From contig NZ_CP065424.1 in assembly GCF_017809215.1 (NCBI RefSeq), positions 2,946,001 through 3,010,000 on the forward strand: a stretch of 64,000 nucleotides of DNA. The letters are read 5' to 3'. This DNA comes from Heyndrickxia oleronia. GTDB taxonomy: Bacteria; Bacillota; Bacilli; Bacillales; Bacillaceae_C. The notes below the pieces were generated by a model. It ran no database searches. It was not told the DNA's origin and saw only the letters and a list, made by a program, of their open reading frames with translations. Every line of letters begins with the position of its first letter. Within the stretch, counting starts at the first letter, position 1. The position numbers were made by a program, and so were the translations under genes. This document shows positions 35,095 to 45,226 of the stretch, piece after piece.

Positions 35095-36465
35095 CTATAA
35101 TTTCTTTTCAGCTAGAACAATTTGTTGTTGTACTTGCTCTTTTGAAGTACCACCAAAACTATTTCTTGCCTCAACAACATGTGTAGGATGTAATACATCA
35201 AAAATATCTTTCTCAAACAATGGACTAAAAGATTGATACTCTTCAAATGATAAGTCAAGCAGGTATTTACCATGTTGAATACCATATAATACAATTTTAC
35301 CAATCACCTCATGAGCTTGGCGAAACGGTAGACCCTTTGTCACTAAATAATCAGCTATATCCGTTGCATTTGAATAATCTGTAGCTACTGCAGCGTACAT
35401 TTTTTCTGTATTTACGGTCATTGTTTCAATCATTGGCGCTAATAAACGTAAAGATCCATTTAGTGTCTCGACTGTATCTAGCATTCCTTCTTTATCCTCT
35501 TGCATATCTTTGTTATAGGCTAATGGCAATCCTTTCAACACGGTCAATAAGCCGATTAAATTGCCATATACACGCCCTGTTTTTCCACGTAATAATTCTG
35601 GAACATCTGGGTTTTTCTTTTGTGGCATAATACTTGAACCTGTACAGAATGAATCATCTAATTCAATAAATTGAAATTCTTGGCTAGACCAAATGATTAA
35701 TTCTTCTGATATACGAGAGATATGGGTCATCATAATGGATGCAATTGATAAGAATTCTAATATAAAATCACGATCACTTACTGCATCTAAACTATTAGGA
35801 TATACTGTTTCGAACCCCAATAGTTCTGCTGACCGATTTCGATTGATTGGGAAGGTAGTACCTGCTAAAGCCCCTGCACCAAGTGGAGACCAATTAATTC
35901 TTTTTAAACTATCTTTTAATCTTTCCTTATCTCTTTCAAACATCCAAAAATAAGCAAGTAAATGATGGGAAAATAAAATAGGCTGAGCCCTTTGCAAATG
36001 TGTGTATCCTGGCATAATCGTATCAACATTTTTTTTTGCCTGTTCAAGCAATGAAGCTTGAACATGTCCCACCCAATCTATTAATTCATAAGTTTGTTTT
36101 TTTAAATAAAGATGCATATCCGTTGCAACCTGGTCATTTCGACTTCTGCCGGTATGTAATTTACCGCCAACTGGACCAATTTCATCAATTAGCATTTTTT
36201 CAATATTCATATGAATATCTTCATCTGAAACGGAAAATTGTACCTCTTTATTCAGTATCTTTGTTTCGATTTTTTTTAAGCCTTCCTTAATTAATTCAAC
36301 ATCATCCATCGGAAGTATCTCACATTCGCCAAGCATTTGTACATGTGCGATACTTCCTTCAATATCCTCTAATGCAAGTTTTTGATCAAAAGATATGGAT
36401 GCTGTAAATTGTTCTACTAATTCATTCGTTTGTTTTGTAAAACGTCCGCCCCAAAGCTTACTCAT
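35095..36465 (-). CDS. argH: Argininosuccinate lyase
   Basis: Splits argininosuccinate to arginine and fumarate, the last biosynthetic step. The 456-residue length fits the family. The signature loop [16 protein letters not shown], with the catalytic serine, is present near residue 277, and [12 protein letters not shown] and AGYTHLQ-like ([11 protein letters not shown]) segments are intact. AGGAGG lies eight bases before the ATG. It follows argG by 123 bases and ends the arginine cluster. Confidence 0.96.
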   Translation of the reverse strand: MSKLWGGRFTKQTNELVEQFTASISFDQKLALEDIEGSIAHVQMLGECEILPMDDVELIKEGLKKIETKILNKEVQFSVSDEDIHMNIEKMLIDEIGPVGGKLHTGRSRNDQVATDMHLYLKKQTYELIDWVGHVQASLLEQAKKNVDTIMPGYTHLQRAQPILFSHHLLAYFWMFERDKERLKDSLKRINWSPLGAGALAGTTFPINRNRSAELLGFETVYPNSLDAVSDRDFILEFLSIASIMMTHISRISEELIIWSSQEFQFIELDDSFCTGSSIMPQKKNPDVPELLRGKTGRVYGNLIGLLTVLKGLPLAYNKDMQEDKEGMLDTVETLNGSLRLLAPMIETMTVNTEKMYAAVATDYSNATDIADYLVTKGLPFRQAHEVIGKIVLYGIQHGKYLLDLSFEEYQSFSPLFEKDIFDVLHPTHVVEARNSFGGTSKEQVQQQIVLAEKKL

Positions 36466-36588
36466 ACCTATTCCTCCTGCGAAAAATTCCTATAGTGCTT
36501 CTTAATAAAGAAAAAAGGGACGGAGCATCGCTAAATTTTGTTAGCTTGACACAGCTCACGCCGCCTTGAATTAAACTAAATTAATTAA

Positions 36589-37818
36589 TCATTTTGTCGA
36601 AAGTAGATTTTGCTCTTTATTGGTTTTTGATTGGATTTCTGAATAAACTTTAGTAGGTAAGCCCCATAGTTTAATGAAACCAACAGCTGCATTATGATCA
36701 AACGCATCACCTTTTGAATAAGTGGCTAATTCCTCATTATATAAGCTAAATGGCGACTGACGACCAACCACAACATGAGTCCCTTTGAAAAGTTTGATAC
36801 GAACCTTCCCTGTCACTGTCCCTTGTGTTTCTTCTATGAATGCGTCGATAGCCGGCTTTAATGGTGAGTACCATAAACCTTCATAGATCATTTTTGCTAA
36901 TTGTTGCTCCACAGTTGTTTTAAATTGTGTTACTTCTCTTGGCAGTGTTAGAAATTCTAATTCTTTATGTGCATTAATTAATAAAATGGCTGCAGGATTT
37001 TCGTACACTTCACGAGATTTTATTCCAACTAGACGATTTTCGATATGATCTATTCTACCAATTCCATGTTTCCCAGCTAGTTCATTTAATGTTTCTATTA
37101 ACTCAACAACTCCCATCTCTTGATCATTAATAGCTACTGGAATCCCTTTATCAAAAGAAATTTCTATATACTCGGCTACATCCGGTGTTTTTTCAATTGG
37201 ATTTGTCCATGCAAACGCCTCTTCCGGCGCTTCATTCCAAGGGTTTTCTAAAACTCCCGCTTCACAAGCTCTTCCCCAAATGTTCGCATCGATTGAAAAT
37301 GGATTATCTAAATCTATTGGAATCGGAATTCCGTGTTTCTCTGCATATTCAATTTCTTCATCACGCGTCATACCCCACTCACGTACAGGGGCTACCACTT
37401 TTAATGAAGGATTTAATGCCTGAATGGATACTTCGAAACGGACTTGATCATTCCCTTTTCCAGTACAGCCATGTGCAACTGCAACTGCGCCTTCTTCTTC
37501 CGCAATTTGAACTAATAATTTCGAAATCAATGGACGACTTAATGCTGAGGATAAAGGGTATTTGCCTTCATATAATGTATTCGCTTTTAAAGTTGGTAAA
37601 ATATATTCATTTGCTAATAGTTCTTTCCCATCAATCATCACCGCTTTAATTGCCCCTACATTAAGTGCTTTTTGGCGAATCGCCTCTAAATCCTTTCCTT
37701 CCCCAACATCAATACCTAAAGCTATCACATCGTATCCATACTTTTCTTGTAACCATTTAATAGAAACAGATGTATCTAAACCACCTGAATATGCTAGAAC
37801 TATCTTTTCTTTTGACAT
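36589..37818 (-). CDS. argG: Argininosuccinate synthase
   Basis: Joins citrulline and aspartate with ATP to give argininosuccinate. The 409-residue protein starts with the ATP-binding loop [17 protein letters not shown] and contains [15 protein letters not shown] and the [10 protein letters not shown] region of the family. AAGGAG lies eight bases before the ATG. A separate promoter with an ARG box lies 130-160 bases upstream, so argG-argH can be expressed apart from the argC operon. In B. subtilis argGH is at a different locus from argC-argF, and here the two units abut. Confidence 0.96.
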   Translation of the reverse strand: MSKEKIVLAYSGGLDTSVSIKWLQEKYGYDVIALGIDVGEGKDLEAIRQKALNVGAIKAVMIDGKELLANEYILPTLKANTLYEGKYPLSSALSRPLISKLLVQIAEEEGAVAVAHGCTGKGNDQVRFEVSIQALNPSLKVVAPVREWGMTRDEEIEYAEKHGIPIPIDLDNPFSIDANIWGRACEAGVLENPWNEAPEEAFAWTNPIEKTPDVAEYIEISFDKGIPVAINDQEMGVVELIETLNELAGKHGIGRIDHIENRLVGIKSREVYENPAAILLINAHKELEFLTLPREVTQFKTTVEQQLAKMIYEGLWYSPLKPAIDAFIEETQGTVTGKVRIKLFKGTHVVVGRQSPFSLYNEELATYSKGDAFDHNAAVGFIKLWGLPTKVYSEIQSKTNKEQNLLSTK

Positions 37819-37950
37819 GTTATTCGCTCCTTTACCTAAGAAAGGGATTGGATCATTAATCCTTTACTGAAAATTTTCGTTTGCTCCCTTAATATCCCTT
37901 TAATTAACTGATGAAAACGATTAGCGCCTTCAATTTATTTTGTATAAATA

Positions 37951-37980
37951 ATTATAAACATGTATTTTTATTCATGTCAA
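37951..37980 (-). promoter_or_regulatory. argG promoter overlapped by an ARG box
   Basis: On the minus strand TTGACA (37980-37975) and TATAAT (37956-37951) are 18 bases apart. The spacer and the end of the -35 hold CATGAATAAAAATACATG (37976-37959), a near-perfect match to the Bacillus ArgR/AhrC box CATGAATAAAAATKCAAK. Arginine-dependent repression of argGH is the clear prediction. Confidence 0.85.
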
Positions 37981-37993
37981 TCAAAAAAATATA

Positions 37994-38959
37994 TTATCCT
38001 AATAAATCTTTTAAAATAGCTTTTTGAGCATGAAGACGATTCTCTGCTTCATCAAATACCACCGAATGTTCACCATCAATTATTGACGATGTTACTTCCT
38101 CTTCACGGTGTGCAGGTAAACAGTGTAGGAAAATATAATCATTCTTTGCATAACTGCATAATGATTCATTCACTTGATAATCTTGTAAATCAAATAATCT
38201 TTTTTTAGCCTCATGTTCCTGGCCCATACTTGCAAATACATCAGTTACCACAACATCTGCATCTTTAATCATTTTAATGGGATCTGAATCAACCTCAATT
38301 TTGCTACCAATTTTTTTCGCTTCTTCCTTTGCCTTTAAGAAAATCGCTTCATCCGGTTCATATCCTTTAGGACAAGCAATGGAAATATTCATTCCTACCT
38401 TTACAGCTCCTTCTATTAATGAATGGCACATGTTATTATTTGCATCGCCGGAAAAACACATTTTTAAGCCTGTTAGCTTCCCTTTATGTTCATAGATCGT
38501 TAATAAGTCAGAGAGTACCTGGACAGGATGATGCTTGTCAGTTAAACCATTAATAATAGGAATTGATGCATATTTTGCAAATTCCTCGATTATTTCATGT
38601 TTCGTAGTTCGAATCATTAGACCATCAACATATCTTGACATAACCTTAGCAGTATCATGTATGGACTCACCTCTCCCAAGTTGGAGATCCTTTGAACTTA
38701 GAAAAATTGCTTCGCCACCTAATTGCAACATTCCTACTTCAAAAGAAATTCGAGTACGTGTAGATGATTTTTCAAAAATCATTCCTAGAACTTTCCCTTG
38801 TAGAATTTGGTTACTGACTCCAGCTTTTTGAAGTTTTTTTATTTTTATAGCATCATCAAGTAGTGCGAAAATTTCCTCTCTCGAATGTTCACCTATAGTT
38901 AAAAAGTCCTTACTTGATAAAATATGCTTACTTTCTAATATATTCATAACTTTTGACAT
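37994..38959 (-). CDS. argF: Ornithine carbamoyltransferase
   Basis: Transfers the carbamoyl group to ornithine, giving citrulline. The 321-residue protein has the carbamoyl-phosphate site EKSSTRTRISFEVG, the HPVQVLSDLLTIYEH motif and the ornithine-site HCLPAHREEEVT loop. These distinguish it from catabolic aspartate carbamoyltransferases. GGAAG lies eight bases before the ATG. It follows carB by 15 bases and closes the argCJBD-carAB-argF operon. Confidence 0.96.
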   Translation of the reverse strand: MSKVMNILESKHILSSKDFLTIGEHSREEIFALLDDAIKIKKLQKAGVSNQILQGKVLGMIFEKSSTRTRISFEVGMLQLGGEAIFLSSKDLQLGRGESIHDTAKVMSRYVDGLMIRTTKHEIIEEFAKYASIPIINGLTDKHHPVQVLSDLLTIYEHKGKLTGLKMCFSGDANNNMCHSLIEGAVKVGMNISIACPKGYEPDEAIFLKAKEEAKKIGSKIEVDSDPIKMIKDADVVVTDVFASMGQEHEAKKRLFDLQDYQVNESLCSYAKNDYIFLHCLPAHREEEVTSSIIDGEHSVVFDEAENRLHAQKAILKDLLG

Positions 38960-38974
38960 TACTATTCTTCCTTT

Positions 38975-41900
38975 CTATTTAGTATTCACAAGATGGTATT
39001 TATATTCAGCAATGGATCGAATCCTAGAATGATTCGTGCCCATTATAGATAAAAATGCTTTAAATGTATCGAGTGATGTAAATAATGGGACTCCATGAAT
39101 TATCGTACTTTCCATAAGAAAACTACCCATCGTTATTTGTTCTTTTCCTTTTGTAGGAATAACTAAAGCACAAGCTAGTGAATGATCATGAAAAATCATT
39201 TTTATTTCATCCATACAGTTTACCACTTTGATCGTCTTTAGCCCTTTACCCTCAAGTGCATGAGCAGTTCCTTTTGTGGCAATTACCTGGACATTACTAT
39301 CAGTGATTTGTTCAATTAATGACAGTAGATTATTTTTTTCTCGATCTGCTACTGAACAAAATATAGTTTGTGGACCTTTACTAAATCTCCTCCCTTCACC
39401 AAGCACTTTATATAATGCTTCATTCACATTCTCTCCTAATCCTAGAATCTCACCAGTCGATTTCATCTCTGGTCCCAATATCGGGTTTACATTCTTCAAT
39501 TTATTGGAGGAAAATATCGGAAGTTTTATAGCCGTAAACGGTATTTCTGGTGCCAATCCTGTTTCCTTTAATAATGTACCGAATTGTACTGCAATACTTA
39601 AATCTATCATTGGAACACCCGATATTTTGCTCAAAATAGGAACTGTTCTTGACGCTCGGGGATTGACTTCTAGACAATATATTTTTTCATCATCAATGAC
39701 AAATTGGAAATTAGCTATGCCAATAATTCCTACCTCGGCACAAATTCTTTTCGTATAATCTATCAATTTTTCCTTTATATCATTTGCTAGATTTATAGGA
39801 GGGTAAATACTCATACTATCACCAGAATGAACACCTGCTTTTTCAATATGCTCGAAGATTCCCGGTACATAGACATCTTTTCCATCAGATATACAATCAA
39901 GTTCACATTCTAATCCAGGGATGTATTGATCGACTAGCAATGGCCATAATCTTTCATCCATATATGTTAGAGATTCTATATATGTATCGAGTTCATCAGG
40001 TTCATAAATGATTGACATTGATTGACCACCAATTACATATGAAGGTCTAACGACTACGGGAAATCCCAATCGTTCTGTAGCTACTTTTAATTCTGCTCTG
40101 TTTAATGCAATGCCTCCATTAATATGTGGGATATTTAATTTATTTAGTAATTGGTAAAATTTCTTCCTATCTTCTAGAAAATTAATGGCCTCTACAGAAG
40201 TTCCAAATAGTGTAATACCTGCATTTTTTAGTTCTTCCGCGACATTAATAGCTGTTTGACCACCAAATTGAATAAATACACCTTCTGGATTTTCCTTTTC
40301 AATAATATGGAGAATATCCTCAATTGTTAGTGGCTCAAAGTAAAGTTTATCAGCAATTGAGAAATCAGTACTTACCGTTTCAGGATTATTATTTACAACG
40401 ATGGTTTCATATCCTTGTTTTTTTAACGCTAGAACAGCATGAACACTGCAATAATCAAATTCGATTCCCTGCCCAATACGAATAGGACCAGATCCAATGA
40501 TCAACACCTTTCTCCGGTTTGAAACCTTCACCTCATCCACACCGCGCCAAGTTGAATAATAGTACGGGGTTTCTGCTTCAAATTCTCCTGCACAAGTATC
40601 AACCAATTTATAGGAAGGTATTAAGCTACATCTCTTTCTTCTATTCATTAATTCCTTTTCACTACAGCTTAATAAATCCGCTAGATGCTTATCACTCATA
40701 TTCATTAATTTCGCTTTTTTTAACACTTCATAAGGAAGTTCTACAATGGAGAATTCCTTTATACTTTCCTCGAAATCAACCATTCTTTGGATTTTCTTCA
40801 AGAACCATGTATCCACATTTGTTAATTCATGTATACTATTTACCTTAAACCCTCTCCGGAATGCCTCTGCAATTGCAAATAAGCGAAGATCAGTAGCTTC
40901 TATTAAATGACACCGTAACTCTTCGATTGATAGATTTTTCACTAATGGATGGGATAATCCATTCACATTGTATTCTAATGATCTCAATCCTTTGTTTAAT
41001 GCTCCTTCAAAACTACGTTCAATCGCCATTGTTTCTCCTGTTGCTTTCATTTGAGTCCCTAATTTATGGTCTGCCTCTGGGAATTTATCGAATGGGAATC
41101 GTGGTAATTTAACAACCACATAATCTAGAGCTGGCTCAAAGGAAGCAAAAGTAGTACCTGTCACAGGGTTCTTCATCTCATCTAAGTGATAGCCAATTGC
41201 AATTTTTGCTGCAACTCTAGCAATCGGATAACCCGTTGCTTTTGAAGCGAGTGCGGAAGATCGGCTTACCCTTGGATTAACTTCGATGATGTAGTATTGA
41301 TTGGAAAAAGGATCTAAGGCGAATTGAATATTACATCCCCCTATAACCCCTAATGATCGTATAACCTTCAATGATGCATTACGAAGCATCTGGTATTGTA
41401 AATCGGATAATGTTTGGGAAGGTGCCACCACTATCGAGTCTCCTGTATGAACACCAACTGGATCGAAGTTCTCCATATTACATACAATGATACAAGTGTC
41501 ATTTTCATCTCTTACTACTTCGTACTCTATCTCCTTCCATCCTTTAATACTTCTTTCAACTAATACTTGGTGAATTGGACTTTGTGATAATCCCCTTTTT
41601 AATAAAGTTTCATACTCTACCTGATTTTCTGCAAAGCCTCCACCCGAACCACCTAACGTATAGGCCGGTCGTATGATTAGTGGAAAACCGACTTCCTTCG
41701 CAAATTGAATTCCCTCATCAGAAGTATGAACGATCCTTGACTCGGGAATAGGTTCACCTATTTCTAGCATTAAATCTCTAAATTTTTCTCTGTCCTCGCC
41801 CTTTTTAATGGCTTCTACTGAAGTACCCAAAAGCGTTACATCATATTTTCCTAAAATTCCTTTTTCATCCAACTGCATGGTAAGATTTAGTCCTGTTTGC

Positions 41901-42175
41901 CCACCAAGAGTTCCAATGATTCCGTCGGGTTGTTCCTTTTTAATAATTTCTTCAACAACATCAATCGTCATAGGTTCCATATAGATATAATCAGCAATAT
42001 GTTCATCTGTCATAATTGTTGCAGGATTATTGTTTAATAAGATAACTTCGATTCCTTCTTCCTTCAGTGCTAAACACGCTTGCGTCCCTGCATAATCAAA
42101 TTCTGCTGCTTGCCCGATGACAATGGGACCTGATCCAATTACAAGTACCTTATGAATATTTTTATACAATGGCAT
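38975..42175 (-). CDS. carB: Carbamoyl phosphate synthase large subunit (arginine pathway)
   Basis: Makes carbamoyl phosphate from bicarbonate, ammonia and two ATP. The 1066-residue protein shows the duplicated ATP-grasp halves, each opening with a nucleotide loop (VLVIGSGPIVIGQAAEFDY and VLIIGSGPIRIGQGIEFDY), the first synthetase half ending near residue 400. The allosteric MGS-like domain occupies the last 130 residues. Its place inside the arg operon marks it as the arginine-linked copy; Bacilli have a second, pyrimidine-linked pair elsewhere. The start overlaps the end of carA by 14 bases. Confidence 0.96.
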   Translation of the reverse strand: MPLYKNIHKVLVIGSGPIVIGQAAEFDYAGTQACLALKEEGIEVILLNNNPATIMTDEHIADYIYMEPMTIDVVEEIIKKEQPDGIIGTLGGQTGLNLTMQLDEKGILGKYDVTLLGTSVEAIKKGEDREKFRDLMLEIGEPIPESRIVHTSDEGIQFAKEVGFPLIIRPAYTLGGSGGGFAENQVEYETLLKRGLSQSPIHQVLVERSIKGWKEIEYEVVRDENDTCIIVCNMENFDPVGVHTGDSIVVAPSQTLSDLQYQMLRNASLKVIRSLGVIGGCNIQFALDPFSNQYYIIEVNPRVSRSSALASKATGYPIARVAAKIAIGYHLDEMKNPVTGTTFASFEPALDYVVVKLPRFPFDKFPEADHKLGTQMKATGETMAIERSFEGALNKGLRSLEYNVNGLSHPLVKNLSIEELRCHLIEATDLRLFAIAEAFRRGFKVNSIHELTNVDTWFLKKIQRMVDFEESIKEFSIVELPYEVLKKAKLMNMSDKHLADLLSCSEKELMNRRKRCSLIPSYKLVDTCAGEFEAETPYYYSTWRGVDEVKVSNRRKVLIIGSGPIRIGQGIEFDYCSVHAVLALKKQGYETIVVNNNPETVSTDFSIADKLYFEPLTIEDILHIIEKENPEGVFIQFGGQTAINVAEELKNAGITLFGTSVEAINFLEDRKKFYQLLNKLNIPHINGGIALNRAELKVATERLGFPVVVRPSYVIGGQSMSIIYEPDELDTYIESLTYMDERLWPLLVDQYIPGLECELDCISDGKDVYVPGIFEHIEKAGVHSGDSMSIYPPINLANDIKEKLIDYTKRICAEVGIIGIANFQFVIDDEKIYCLEVNPRASRTVPILSKISGVPMIDLSIAVQFGTLLKETGLAPEIPFTAIKLPIFSSNKLKNVNPILGPEMKSTGEILGLGENVNEALYKVLGEGRRFSKGPQTIFCSVADREKNNLLSLIEQITDSNVQVIATKGTAHALEGKGLKTIKVVNCMDEIKMIFHDHSLACALVIPTKGKEQITMGSFLMESTIIHGVPLFTSLDTFKAFLSIMGTNHSRIRSIAEYKYHLVNTK

Positions 42176-43238
42176 TTTTCATTACCCCTAAATGATTATT
42201 AACCTGCTTGAAAAACTCATAAAAAATAAATTCCGTATCCTGGGGTCCAGGATGCGCTTCTGGGTGGAATTGCACCGTTAGAATAGGAAGTTTTCGATGT
42301 TTAAGTCCCTCTATGGTTCCATCATTTACATGCTTAAATGAAACAAAAAACTGACTTTCATCAATGGAATCATCAACAACAACATAGCCATGATTTTGAG
42401 ATGTAATAAACACTTTACCAGTCATTAAATCTTTCACAGGATGGTTGGCACCACGATGACCAAATGGCAATTTTTTTGTTTGTGCCCCGTAGGATAGGGC
42501 AATTAATTGATGACCTAAGCAAATCCCTATTGTTGGATAGCTTTCTGTAAGTAACCTTATCTTGTTTAATTCATCTGCCAGTACCATTGGATCACCTGGT
42601 CCATTACTAATAACAATTCCATCTGGAGATAATGCACTTATTTGTTCGAATGAATAAAAATACGGTACGATACTTACTTTACAATTAGATTCACATAAAA
42701 AGTGTAAAATAGACTTTTTATAACCGAAATCCAAAAGAACGATATGGGGTCCCGGATTTTCATAAGTAATTACTTCTTGACATGCAACCCTATCAACTAA
42801 GGATAATTCTTTTGAAAACGCTAATTGCACCTCTTGTTGTTCAGTAATCATTGCATTCACTGTTCCCCTTTTTCGAATCGTCTGGACCAATGATCTCGTA
42901 TCTACGTTTGTTAAACATGGAATATTATATTTATTCACTGTTTCAATCGCAGTTTCTTTCAATTGATAATGACTTGGCTCCGAGCAGATTTCACTAGTTA
43001 TAATACCACTAACATGTACAGAGGAACTTTCGTTGTTCTCCAGATTGATTCCATAATTACCGATTAAAGGGTAGGAAAAAACAACTATTTGTCCTGTATA
43101 GGAAGGATCAGTCATAATCTCTTGATAACCAGTCATACTTGTATTAAAAACAATTTCACCATAAATAGGAGTATCTTCTCCAACTAATTGTCCGGGGAAA
43201 ACTTCTCCCGTTTCAAGAATGAGATATGCTGTTTTCAT
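42162..43238 (-). CDS. carA: Carbamoyl phosphate synthase small subunit
   Basis: Glutamine amidotransferase that feeds ammonia to CarB through an internal tunnel. The 358-residue protein has the N-terminal CPSase domain (GEIVFNTSMTGYQEIMTDPS) and a class I amidotransferase domain with the nucleophile in IGICLGHQLIALSYG and the His-Glu pair in VQFHPEAHPGPQD. The ATG overlaps the argD stop by four bases. Confidence 0.96.
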   Translation of the reverse strand: MKTAYLILETGEVFPGQLVGEDTPIYGEIVFNTSMTGYQEIMTDPSYTGQIVVFSYPLIGNYGINLENNESSSVHVSGIITSEICSEPSHYQLKETAIETVNKYNIPCLTNVDTRSLVQTIRKRGTVNAMITEQQEVQLAFSKELSLVDRVACQEVITYENPGPHIVLLDFGYKKSILHFLCESNCKVSIVPYFYSFEQISALSPDGIVISNGPGDPMVLADELNKIRLLTESYPTIGICLGHQLIALSYGAQTKKLPFGHRGANHPVKDLMTGKVFITSQNHGYVVVDDSIDESQFFVSFKHVNDGTIEGLKHRKLPILTVQFHPEAHPGPQDTEFIFYEFFKQVNNHLGVMKNAIV

Positions 43239-44437
43239 TGCGCATCTCCCTCCATTTCAATTAGTACTTTCGTAAAACTGGATAAGAACAAATTTATTTC
43301 TTCATTCGTGATCGTTAATGGCGGCAATATACGAATAACATTAGGGCCAGCTGATAGTAATAACAGCTTTTCTTTTCTTGCAATTTCAATTGCCTTTGCT
43401 GCATCACTATTAATAACTACACCAATTAAAAAACCCCTACCGCGCACCTCCTCGATCATAGGATATTTTTCCATTAAGCCTTTAAGCCCTAGACATAGCT
43501 CCTGTATTTGTCGCTCACATTTTTCAAGAATATTCATGGTTTGGAATGCTTCAAGGGTAGCAGTTCCAGCAACCACTGCAAGAGGATTACCGCCAAACGT
43601 ACTTCCATGTGTACCTGGAGTAAAAGCCAATGCGATATTGCGTTTTGCTAGCATTGCTCCAATTGGAAATCCGGATCCTAATCCTTTCGCCAGCGTCATA
43701 ATATCTGGTTCAATTCCATATTGTTCATAAGCAAAAAGCGTTCCTGTACGCCCCATTCCTGTTTGGATTTCATCAACCATTAATAGAATATTTTGTTCTT
43801 TGCATATTACTGCTAACTCCTGGATCCACTCTTTTTTTGCCGGAATGACCCCGCCTTCCCCTTGAACTATTTCAATTAATACAGCACAGGGATTGATCTC
43901 TTTTAACTGTTTTAATGATGTATCCTCATTAAATGGCAAGTAATTAAATCCTGGCATCAGGGGTTCAAACCCTTTTTGAATCTTTTTCTGACCAGTCGCT
44001 GATAAAGTTGCTAGTGTACGACCGTGAAAAGATTGCGTAAAAGTAACAATTTCTGTTGACTGTTTATGAGCTATATTTTTCGCATAAATTCGTGCAAGCT
44101 TGATGGCTGCTTCATTCGCTTCCGCTCCACTATTACAGAAAAACACTTCATCAAAACAACTCACATCTGATAATAATTGAGCTAATTTTTCCTGCGGATC
44201 AATTTGATATAAATTAGAGCAATGCCAAATTTGGTCTAATTGATTCATCAGTGCATTTTTAACTAAATCAGGCACATGTCCTAAGTTACAAGTAGCAATT
44301 CCTGATGTGAAATCTAAATATTTCTTACCGTCTATATCCCAAACAAAGCTACCTTTCCCCTTTGCTAGTTTGATTGGAGCGCGTTGGTATGTTTTCATTA
44401 AGTGGGATCCCGGCGTGTTTATTGTGATATTTTGCAT
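43235..44437 (-). CDS. argD: Acetylornithine aminotransferase
   Basis: Converts N-acetylglutamate semialdehyde and glutamate to N-acetylornithine with PLP. The 400-residue class III enzyme contains GAEANEAAIKLAR, the SFHGRTLATLSATGQ block, the aspartate in LMVDEIQTGMGRTG, and the Schiff-base lysine in MTLAKGLGSGFPIGAM. AGGACATTAC precedes the ATG at 44437. The first 19 bases overlap the argB end, so it is translated in a coupled fashion. Confidence 0.95.
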   Translation of the reverse strand: MQNITINTPGSHLMKTYQRAPIKLAKGKGSFVWDIDGKKYLDFTSGIATCNLGHVPDLVKNALMNQLDQIWHCSNLYQIDPQEKLAQLLSDVSCFDEVFFCNSGAEANEAAIKLARIYAKNIAHKQSTEIVTFTQSFHGRTLATLSATGQKKIQKGFEPLMPGFNYLPFNEDTSLKQLKEINPCAVLIEIVQGEGGVIPAKKEWIQELAVICKEQNILLMVDEIQTGMGRTGTLFAYEQYGIEPDIMTLAKGLGSGFPIGAMLAKRNIALAFTPGTHGSTFGGNPLAVVAGTATLEAFQTMNILEKCERQIQELCLGLKGLMEKYPMIEEVRGRGFLIGVVINSDAAKAIEIARKEKLLLLSAGPNVIRILPPLTITNEEINLFLSSFTKVLIEMEGDAQ

Positions 44438-45213
44438 GTAATGTCCTCCATAATTTTTGTTCCAATTGGCATTCCATTAATGAGATTAATCAAACCATTT
44501 TCGTCTAAGCCATTTATGATAACGACTTCCTCAACGCCTGACCGAAGACACTCCAATGCAGCTTGTGCTTTCGGAATCATGCCTCCACTAATGGTTTCAT
44601 CCTTCAATAATTCCTCTACTTCCGAAATAGATACTTGACTTAGTACCTGCCCATTTTTCAATATTCCCGGAACATCTGATACCATATATAATGGGGCACA
44701 TAATGCTTTTGCAATAGCTGCCGCCGCAATATCTCCATTAATATTCCAACGCTGTCCATCACCATCGATAGCAATTGGTGATATAACTGGTATAGCCCCT
44801 TCTTCTGCGAGCAATTTTACGAACCGTGGGTTAACGGATTCAATTTTACCTACATAACCTAACTCACTTGTAGAACTTATAGGTTTTCCAACTAGTAACA
44901 TCCCATCTACACCACTCAACCCAAATGCCATCCCTCCGGCTGCAATTATTTGTCGTACGATTGATTTATTTACTGAGCCTGAAAGGACCATTTCTACAAT
45001 ATTAAGTACTTCATTAGAAGTAACACGTAATCCTTTGTGAAAAGTTGAATGAATCTCTAATTGAGTAAGTAGTTGAGTAATATTGGGTCCGCCACCATGT
45101 ACGATGATCGGTTTTAAATGTTGATCCTTCATTAGTGACACGATATTCTCAAAAAATGATATAGGCAATTGCTCCAAAATACTCCCGCCACATTTAATCA
45201 CCAGATACCCCAT
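44419..45213 (-). CDS. argB: Acetylglutamate kinase
   Basis: Phosphorylates N-acetylglutamate. The 264-residue amino acid kinase begins MGYLVIKCGGSIL and has IVHGGGPNITQLL, the NINGDIAAAAIAKAL block and SGGMIPKAQAAL, all typical of ArgB. I start at ATG 45213, which has GAGGGAG upstream; an in-frame start at 45246 lies inside the end of argJ. No N-terminal extension typical of arginine-inhibited kinases is visible. Confidence 0.95.
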   Translation of the reverse strand: MGYLVIKCGGSILEQLPISFFENIVSLMKDQHLKPIIVHGGGPNITQLLTQLEIHSTFHKGLRVTSNEVLNIVEMVLSGSVNKSIVRQIIAAGGMAFGLSGVDGMLLVGKPISSTSELGYVGKIESVNPRFVKLLAEEGAIPVISPIAIDGDGQRWNINGDIAAAAIAKALCAPLYMVSDVPGILKNGQVLSQVSISEVEELLKDETISGGMIPKAQAALECLRSGVEEVVIINGLDENGLINLINGMPIGTKIMEDITCKISQ

Positions 45214-45226
45214 TTTTCTCCCTCTT

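Noticed and set aside
37185..37649. A 154-codon plus-strand frame opposite argG
   Set aside because: It is antisense to an intact argG, with composition typical of a mirror frame and no ribosome site.
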